NCBI GenBank assembly: GCA_964519405.1
Contig: CAZFLA010000058.1
Span: 1 to 19,650 of the forward strand
DNA: 19,650 bases
Reading direction: 5' to 3'
Source: G963677485 sp964519405
GTDB taxonomy: Bacteria; Armatimonadota; HRBIN16
Positions within the stretch are counted from its first letter, which is position 1; the number at the start of each line of letters is the position of its first letter. The notes below the pieces were generated by a model, which worked only from the letters and a program-made list of their open reading frames with translations, was not told where the DNA came from and did no database searches. The position numbers were made by a program, and so were the translations under genes. This document shows, one piece after another, positions 14,886-19,650 of this stretch.

Positions 14886-17308
14886 GCAGTTTATACCAAG
14901 CTATTGAGATCCAGCAGGAGATTCCGCCTTTACTAATTGGCGAACGCTGTAATGCGAATGGCAGTAAAAAGTTCCGCGAACGGCTGTTAGCTAATGATGA
15001 CGATGGCTGCGTGCGCATCGCGCTGGAGCAGGAAGCTCAAGGGGCTCAGGTGATTGACCTCTGCACGGCTTACGCGGGCCGAAATGAGATGGATGATCTT
15101 TGCCGATTGGTTCCGTTGTTGGCTGGACAATGCCGTGCGGTGCTGATGATAGACAGCACTACTCCAGAGTGCATAGAAGCGTGTTTGAAGCTGTATCCTG
15201 GCCGCTGTATTATCAACTCCATTAACATGGAAGACGGCGGCAAGAACCTGCACAAGATATGCTCGCTGGCTAAGAAGTATGGTGCGGCAGTTGTGGCGCT
15301 GACTATCGGGCCGGATGGCATGGCCATGAAGTCAGACGACAAGCTGCATATCGCCCAAATGATCTACCACGAAGCTGTTGATGTGCATGGCTTACGCCCC
15401 AGTGATCTGTTTTTCGATGCGCTGACATTTACTGTCGGTTCTGGCGATGAAACGCTGAAAGACGCGGCACTACAGACCATCGAAGGCATACGGAAAATCA
15501 AAGCTGCACTGCCTGGCGTGAACACCGTGCTGGGTGTCAGTAATATCTCTTTTGGACTGCGTCCTGCAGGCCGTAAGGTGCTGAACAGCGTCTTCCTGCA
15601 CGAAGCCGTTCAGGCAGGGTTGGATGCTGCGATTGTCGACGCCGCTAAGGTCATACCCTATGCAAGCATTGATGAACACGAGCGTCAGCTTAGTTTGAAT
15701 CTGCTGTGTGACCGCGGTGATACCCCCTTAATGAGCTTCATCGAGCACTTTGAGAAGGCCCCGGTTAACAGCGATGTGCCGCAAGATGACAATCAGCGAA
15801 CCCTTACAGAGCAGGTTCTGACCGAACATCTCATCAAAGGCAACAAAGACGGCCTAGGTGATTTGCTCTCTATATTGATCCGCCGTATGCCGCCGCTGGC
15901 CATTATCAATGACGTGCTGGTTCCTGCCATGCGTCAGGTTGGTGAGTTGTTTGGCCGCGGAGAAATACTTCTGCCGTTTGTGCTGCAGAGTGCGGAAGTG
16001 ATGAAGCGTGCCGTGAACTATCTGGAGCCTTATATGGATAAGTCAAAGCAGAAAGAGGGACTAAAGATCCTATTGGCTACTGTTCAGGGTGACGTGCATG
16101 ATATCGGCAAGAACCTGGTAGATATCATCTTGAGCAACAACGGCTACCGTGTGGTTAATCTGGGCATCAAGGTGCCGGCTGAAACCATCATTGCGAAGGC
16201 AAAAGAACACCGTGTGGATATGATCGGTTTATCGGGTTTGCTGGTAAAAAGTGCTCTCGTGATGAAGGAGAGTATGCCTCAGTATAAAGAGGCAGGCCTC
16301 GGTGTGCCCATCATGCTGGGCGGAGCCGCGCTGACACCGAAATTCGTGGCGGAAGAGTGCGTCACGGCATATGACCAACCAGTGGTCTACTGCGCTGACG
16401 CCTTTGCGGGGTTGAAAGCCGTTCGGGATTACGAAGCGGGGCATTTGCAGCCCACCACCTGGAACCGCGGATCGGCGATGATTTCTACCCCGAATGCTGT
16501 GGAGCAGGAGGTAGACATTCTGCCTGAAGTTCCCACTGCGCCGTTTTATGGAAGCATGACCGAAGAGGTTATCAACCCAGAAGATGTCTTTAAATATGTC
16601 AACAAGCAAGCTCTGTTTAGGGGGCGATGGGGATATCGCCGTGCGAAGCTAAGTGCCGACCAGTATAACGAACTGCTGACCAACAAAGTTGAACCTCTGT
16701 TTGAGCAGATCAAGCAGCATGCACTAAATGAGGGTTGGCTTCAGCCCAAAGCAGTATATGGCTACTTCCGGTGCTGCCGTAATGGCGACGGAGTTGATGT
16801 GCAGCACGATGGTCAGACGGTGCGGTTTGCATTCCCACGCCGAACAGCCACGCCAAAGATATGTATTGCCGATTATTTCCGCACAGAAGACGAAGGCAGC
16901 GATGTGGCGGCATTTTTCGTGGTCAGCATTGGCTCAAGCTTGGCTGAAGAAACCAAGAGGCTATTTGACCAAAATTCTTACCATGACTATCTGATGTGGC
17001 ACGGCTTCGGAGTGGAGTATACCGACGCGTTAGCCGAATACTGGCATGAGCGGATGCGCCGAGAGATGGGCATCGGCGAAGATCAGACGCTTAGCACAGA
17101 CAGTCTGGTGGCTCAGGAGTATCGTGGCTCACGATATGGGTTTGGCTACCCCAGTTGTCCAGACCTCACGGCGCATGTGGCGGTATGGCAGCTTTTGCAG
17201 CCTGAACGTATCGGGGTGCAGTTAACGGAAAACATGGAGATGGTGCCAGAGATGAGCACCTCGGCGATTGTCGTGCATCATCCGCAGGCTAAATATTTCG
17301 CGGTATAG
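14870..17308 (+). CDS. metH: Methionine synthase core: folate, cobalamin and reactivation domains
   Basis: An 812-aa protein matching MetH without its homocysteine domain (E. coli MetH is 1227 aa). Domains: pterin-binding methyltransferase (about 18-290, opening with LLIGERCNANGSKKF), helical cobalamin cap (about 315-400), Rossmann cobalamin-binding (about 402-535) with D408-V409-H410-D411-I412-G413 where His410 is the lower axial ligand, and a C-terminal AdoMet-dependent reactivation domain (about 570-812) with RGSRYGFGYPSCPD (752-765). It moves methyl from methyl-THF to cob(I)alamin and then to homocysteine held by a partner. The ATG lies inside the previous gene, with only a weak GAGG-like site, so translation is coupled. 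The presence of the reactivation domain means it needs an electron donor, and a rubredoxin gene follows directly. Confidence 0.93.
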   Translation: MRPSLSSLYQAIEIQQEIPPLLIGERCNANGSKKFRERLLANDDDGCVRIALEQEAQGAQVIDLCTAYAGRNEMDDLCRLVPLLAGQCRAVLMIDSTTPECIEACLKLYPGRCIINSINMEDGGKNLHKICSLAKKYGAAVVALTIGPDGMAMKSDDKLHIAQMIYHEAVDVHGLRPSDLFFDALTFTVGSGDETLKDAALQTIEGIRKIKAALPGVNTVLGVSNISFGLRPAGRKVLNSVFLHEAVQAGLDAAIVDAAKVIPYASIDEHERQLSLNLLCDRGDTPLMSFIEHFEKAPVNSDVPQDDNQRTLTEQVLTEHLIKGNKDGLGDLLSILIRRMPPLAIINDVLVPAMRQVGELFGRGEILLPFVLQSAEVMKRAVNYLEPYMDKSKQKEGLKILLATVQGDVHDIGKNLVDIILSNNGYRVVNLGIKVPAETIIAKAKEHRVDMIGLSGLLVKSALVMKESMPQYKEAGLGVPIMLGGAALTPKFVAEECVTAYDQPVVYCADAFAGLKAVRDYEAGHLQPTTWNRGSAMISTPNAVEQEVDILPEVPTAPFYGSMTEEVINPEDVFKYVNKQALFRGRWGYRRAKLSADQYNELLTNKVEPLFEQIKQHALNEGWLQPKAVYGYFRCCRNGDGVDVQHDGQTVRFAFPRRTATPKICIADYFRTEDEGSDVAAFFVVSIGSSLAEETKRLFDQNSYHDYLMWHGFGVEYTDALAEYWHERMRREMGIGEDQTLSTDSLVAQEYRGSRYGFGYPSCPDLTAHVAVWQLLQPERIGVQLTENMEMVPEMSTSAIVVHHPQAKYFAV

Positions 17309-17319
17309 GAGTTTTTATA

Positions 17320-17490
17320 ATGGCAGATTCCGGTAAGTTTATCTGTATTCATTGCGGTTATGTGTATGATCCTGAATTGGGCGACCCCGATAATGGAGTA
17401 GCCCCCGGAACAGCGTTCTACGATATCCCCGATGACTGGGTATGCCCAACATGTTATGTTGGCAAAAGCGAGTTTGATCCACTCGATTAG
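17320..17490 (+). CDS. Rubredoxin, 56 aa
   Basis: A small cytosolic one-electron carrier with one iron bound by four cysteines. The protein starts MADSGKFICIHCGYVYDPEL and contains Cys9-x2-Cys12 and Cys42-x2-Cys45, with the usual GDPDNGVAPGTAFYDIPDDW core between; length is standard (about 52-56). One oddity: the second knuckle reads CPTCY, where rubredoxins normally have CPxCG, so Tyr46 replaces the conserved glycine. AGGAG at 17307-17311, overlapping the metH stop, is 8 nt before the ATG. It sits inside the methionine cluster, which suggests it supplies electrons to MetH reactivation or to the MTHFR domain of the next gene; that role is inferred. Confidence 0.95.
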   Translation: MADSGKFICIHCGYVYDPELGDPDNGVAPGTAFYDIPDDWVCPTCYVGKSEFDPLD

Positions 17491-17504
17491 GCAGCCTTTG
17501 CGTC

Positions 17505-17540
17505 ATGGTTACTCAGATATAGCTATCTGCAAGTAACCAT
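17505..17540. other. Strong stem-loop between rubredoxin and the MTHFR fusion
   Basis: ATGGTTACT (17505-17513) pairs with 17532-17540 and CAGATA (17514-17519) with 17524-17529: 15 pairs, a 2-nt bulge (CA, 17530-17531) and a TAGC loop. No T-run follows. It may tune mRNA stability or readthrough between the genes, or be an operator for the downstream gene. Confidence 0.55.
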
Positions 17541-17582
17541 CTCAACGAGAGCCGACAACCCGCGATAGGAGTTTACATAGTA

Positions 17583-19412
17583 ATGACATCACCCGACATC
17601 ATCAGCCGATTGAAACAGGCTCCGCTTGTTTTCGATGGCGCGATGGGCACCATGCTCTACCAGCATGGTGTCTTCCTCAACCGGTGTTTCGATGAGATAT
17701 GCCTGACAAACCCAAACCTCATCGCGCAGATACACAGGGAATATGTTGAGGCGGGTGCAGATGTCATCACTAGCAACAGTTTTGGCGCCAATCGCATCAA
17801 ATTGGCTGAGTTCGGCTTGGCTGAGAGGTGTACGGAAATATGCCGCGCCGCAGTTCAGATCGCACGCCAAGAGGTGGGCCATGACGGCTTAGTGGCTGCC
17901 TCGGTAGGGCCTTGTTTGAGGCCTGGTCAGTATCTAGGTGCAGATAACCAATCTGAGGTGCTGGCTGCGTTCCAGGAGAGCATTACTGCGCTGCACGAAG
18001 CTGGGGCAGACATCATTTTGTTGGAGACCTTCAGCGACTGGGGTGAAGCCCAGCTCGCACTGCAAGCTGCTGACGGGCTGGATACAACCGTCATGCTGTC
18101 GTTCGCCTTCAACGAACACGCCGAAACAGCACGCGGAAGCTCACTGGAGCAGATCATCAAACAGGCCGATACCCATCCGAGGGTAGATATTGTCGGCATG
18201 AACTGCGGCAGCGGTCCGGCAGTGTTGACCGACATCCTTAAACGAGCTGTTGCCTGCACATCGAAGCCAGTGGTGGTGATGCCGAATGCGGGTATGCCTC
18301 GGCAGGTTGAGGGGCGTATGCTCTATCTTACCAGTCCTGAATACTTTACGTCATATGCCAAACGGATGGTACAGATGGGTGCATGCGGTGTTGGCGGATG
18401 CTGCGGGACAACCCCTGAACACATCGCGGTGATGAGCAAAGCTGTGAAAGCGGTCAACTCGGTGCGCAGGGCAGCGGTGGTGAAGCCCATTGAGTTGAAG
18501 TCGCCTGATGTTACACCATTGAATATGGCGCAGAAGAGCCGGTTAGGTGCCAAGCTCAGCCGCGGAGAGCGTGTGAGCAGCATCGAGATTATGCCGCCAA
18601 AGTCCAGCGACCTTAAGCCCATGCTGCAAAAAGCTCAGGCGTGTTATCTGGCGGGTATTGATGCCATCAACATCCCCGATGGTCCGCGTGCTAGTGCCCG
18701 GATTTCTCCCATGATGGCGGCGGTTGCCATTAAACAGCAAGTGGGCATCGAACCGGTGCTGCACTACTGCTGCCGCGACCGCAACCTCATCGGGATGCAA
18801 AGTGACCTTCTGGGTGGTTACAGTGCGGGGCTCAACAACTATCTGTTGATTACCGGTGACCCACCGAAGCTGGGTGACTATCCAGATGTGACCGGTGTGT
18901 TCGATGTTGATTCCATCGGCCTAACACAGTTAGCCAGTAACTTGAACCATGGAGCCGACCTTGGCGGTAACGCCTTGGTGCCGCCTACTGGCATATTGAT
19001 CGGCGTGGGGCTAAATCCGTGTGCCGTGGAGCTCAACCGTGAGGTAGAGCGGTTCCGCCGTAAGGTCGAAGCCGGCGCCGAGTACGCCATCACACAGCCT
19101 GTTTTTGACGGTGAGGCGCTATTGCGGTTTATCGAACGCGTTCGTGAGTTTACCGATATCCCAATTGTTGCTGGGATTTGGCCTTTCGCAAGCTTCAAAA
19201 ACGCCGAGTTCATGCGTAACGAGGTTCCCGGGGTTGTCATCCCCGATACCCTCATGGAGCGGATGTCGCACTGCAAAGCAAAACAGGAGGGCATCGATAT
19301 GGGTATACAAATCGCCCGTGAGATGGTTCAACAGGTTTCGGGTGCGGTTGCCGGATACCAGGTGAGTGCGCCCTTCGGCAACGTGAATATCGCCATCAAT
19401 GTGCTGAAATAG
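17583..19412 (+). CDS. Bifunctional homocysteine S-methyltransferase / methylenetetrahydrofolate reductase
   Basis: A 609-aa fusion of a homocysteine methyltransferase domain (about 1-295) and a MetF-type flavoprotein (about 320-609), the same layout as Bacillus YitJ. The first half shows FDGAMGTMLYQ and zinc ligands Cys208 (GMNCGSGP) and Cys273-Cys274 (GGCCGT). The second half reduces 5,10-methylene-THF to 5-methyl-THF and shows SIEIMPPKSSDL, ITGDPPKLGDYP, an AITQPVFD stretch and GIWPF. It begins about 92 nt after rubredoxin; AGGAG at 17567-17571 is 11 nt before the ATG, a rather long spacing. It makes the methyl-THF used by the MetH core upstream. Whether its Hcy domain also serves that core, or acts separately, is open. 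Confidence 0.93.
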   Translation: MTSPDIISRLKQAPLVFDGAMGTMLYQHGVFLNRCFDEICLTNPNLIAQIHREYVEAGADVITSNSFGANRIKLAEFGLAERCTEICRAAVQIARQEVGHDGLVAASVGPCLRPGQYLGADNQSEVLAAFQESITALHEAGADIILLETFSDWGEAQLALQAADGLDTTVMLSFAFNEHAETARGSSLEQIIKQADTHPRVDIVGMNCGSGPAVLTDILKRAVACTSKPVVVMPNAGMPRQVEGRMLYLTSPEYFTSYAKRMVQMGACGVGGCCGTTPEHIAVMSKAVKAVNSVRRAAVVKPIELKSPDVTPLNMAQKSRLGAKLSRGERVSSIEIMPPKSSDLKPMLQKAQACYLAGIDAINIPDGPRASARISPMMAAVAIKQQVGIEPVLHYCCRDRNLIGMQSDLLGGYSAGLNNYLLITGDPPKLGDYPDVTGVFDVDSIGLTQLASNLNHGADLGGNALVPPTGILIGVGLNPCAVELNREVERFRRKVEAGAEYAITQPVFDGEALLRFIERVREFTDIPIVAGIWPFASFKNAEFMRNEVPGVVIPDTLMERMSHCKAKQEGIDMGIQIAREMVQQVSGAVAGYQVSAPFGNVNIAINVLK

Positions 19413-19447
19413 TTTTCAAGCAGTGAAGCGGCGATGAATAAAAACTG

Positions 19448-19474
19448 AAATACCCCCGCATCGCGGGGGTATTT
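19448..19474. terminator. Bidirectional intrinsic terminator
   Basis: A perfect 12-bp stem (19448-19459 with 19463-19474) around an ATC loop, with five G-C pairs in the core plus GC at the loop. On + it ends in TTTT (19472-19475); on - it is followed 3 nt later by a run of five T. It closes the methionine cluster and would also stop a converging transcript. Confidence 0.92.
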
Positions 19475-19529
19475 TGTTACGATATAGAGTCAATTGAAAA
19501 ACAGCCATGATGCCGTAGGTCTGGTCTCC

Positions 19530-19650
19530 TACACGATGTTGTAGTTCAGCCGATGGTGTGAATCGCTGCTGCCGGCAGCAATTCCAACGCCCGCCGGAAC
19601 GCGGGCCGATGTTGATGAGCGATGGGTGACTGTGCCCGTCACGGACGGGC
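19530..19650 (-). CDS. Possible 3' end of a converging gene, unknown
   Basis: A minus-strand frame open from the window edge for 39 codons to a TAG at 19532-19530, ending HHRLNYNIV, with Gly/Ser/Ala-rich residues before it. The terminator's minus-strand T-run supports a converging gene. The same stretch folds into several perfect hairpins (19515-19532, 19570-19580, 19589-19606, 19634-19650), so a structured non-coding RNA on either strand is an alternative. No family recognised. Confidence 0.3.

Noticed and set aside
19411..19650. tRNA gene near the window end
   Set aside because: Hairpins are present but they do not form a cloverleaf with T-loop GTTCGA-like and acceptor pairing.

Overview
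The window reads as an uncultured, probably anaerobic or microaerobic, free-living bacterium with moderate G+C. The 10-N run at 9631-9640 marks it as a draft or metagenome scaffold. The small stand-alone LuxR-type regulator (a type I associate with Armatimonadota), the GCG-GAT-GAAC style intergenic repeats (which I associate with Armatimonadota, Planctomycetota and relatives), the rubredoxin, and a methionine synthase split over several genes suggest an Armatimonadota/Chloroflexota-like lineage. This is an impression only; there is no rRNA gene to test it.

Region 1 (1-4980), all + strand: a zinc-dependent polyol/alcohol dehydrogenase overlaps a PfkB-type sugar kinase by 4 nt, giving a likely polyol-to-ketose-to-phosphate route. 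Then comes a dense regulatory region with three stacked palindromes, one a near-consensus CRP-type site. It precedes a double-ACT protein coupled to a DUF711 (UPF0210) protein, followed by purC and a strong terminator.

Region 2 (5002-7831): a LURP-one/YxjI-like protein and a divergent GH36-type alpha-galactosidase candidate, ended by a long stem-loop. Region 3 (7832-9178) has little protein coding: two tandem copies (period 173 bp) of a structured repeat, an AT-rich leader, a 99-aa LuxR-type HTH protein, and a doubtful small minus-strand ORF.

Region 4 (9179-13847): a GT39/PMT-like membrane glycosyltransferase (apparently leaderless, broken by the assembly gap and by one frameshift), a Cof-type HAD phosphatase, an MFS transporter and an exported phosphodiester glycosidase-like protein. 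The last three are almost contiguous.

Region 5 (13953-19474): a one-carbon/methionine cluster. It holds a stand-alone homocysteine S-methyltransferase domain; a methionine synthase core (folate, cobalamin and reactivation domains, no homocysteine domain) overlapping it by 16 nt; a rubredoxin of 56 aa; a stem-loop; a homocysteine methyltransferase-MTHFR fusion; and a bidirectional terminator. Together they can reduce methylene-THF to methyl-THF, pass the methyl group to cobalamin and then to homocysteine. The rubredoxin is a candidate electron donor for the reductase or for cobalamin reactivation. The last 120 bases may be the 3' end of a converging gene or a structured non-coding stretch.

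No tRNA, rRNA, CRISPR array, insertion sequence or phage gene was seen.
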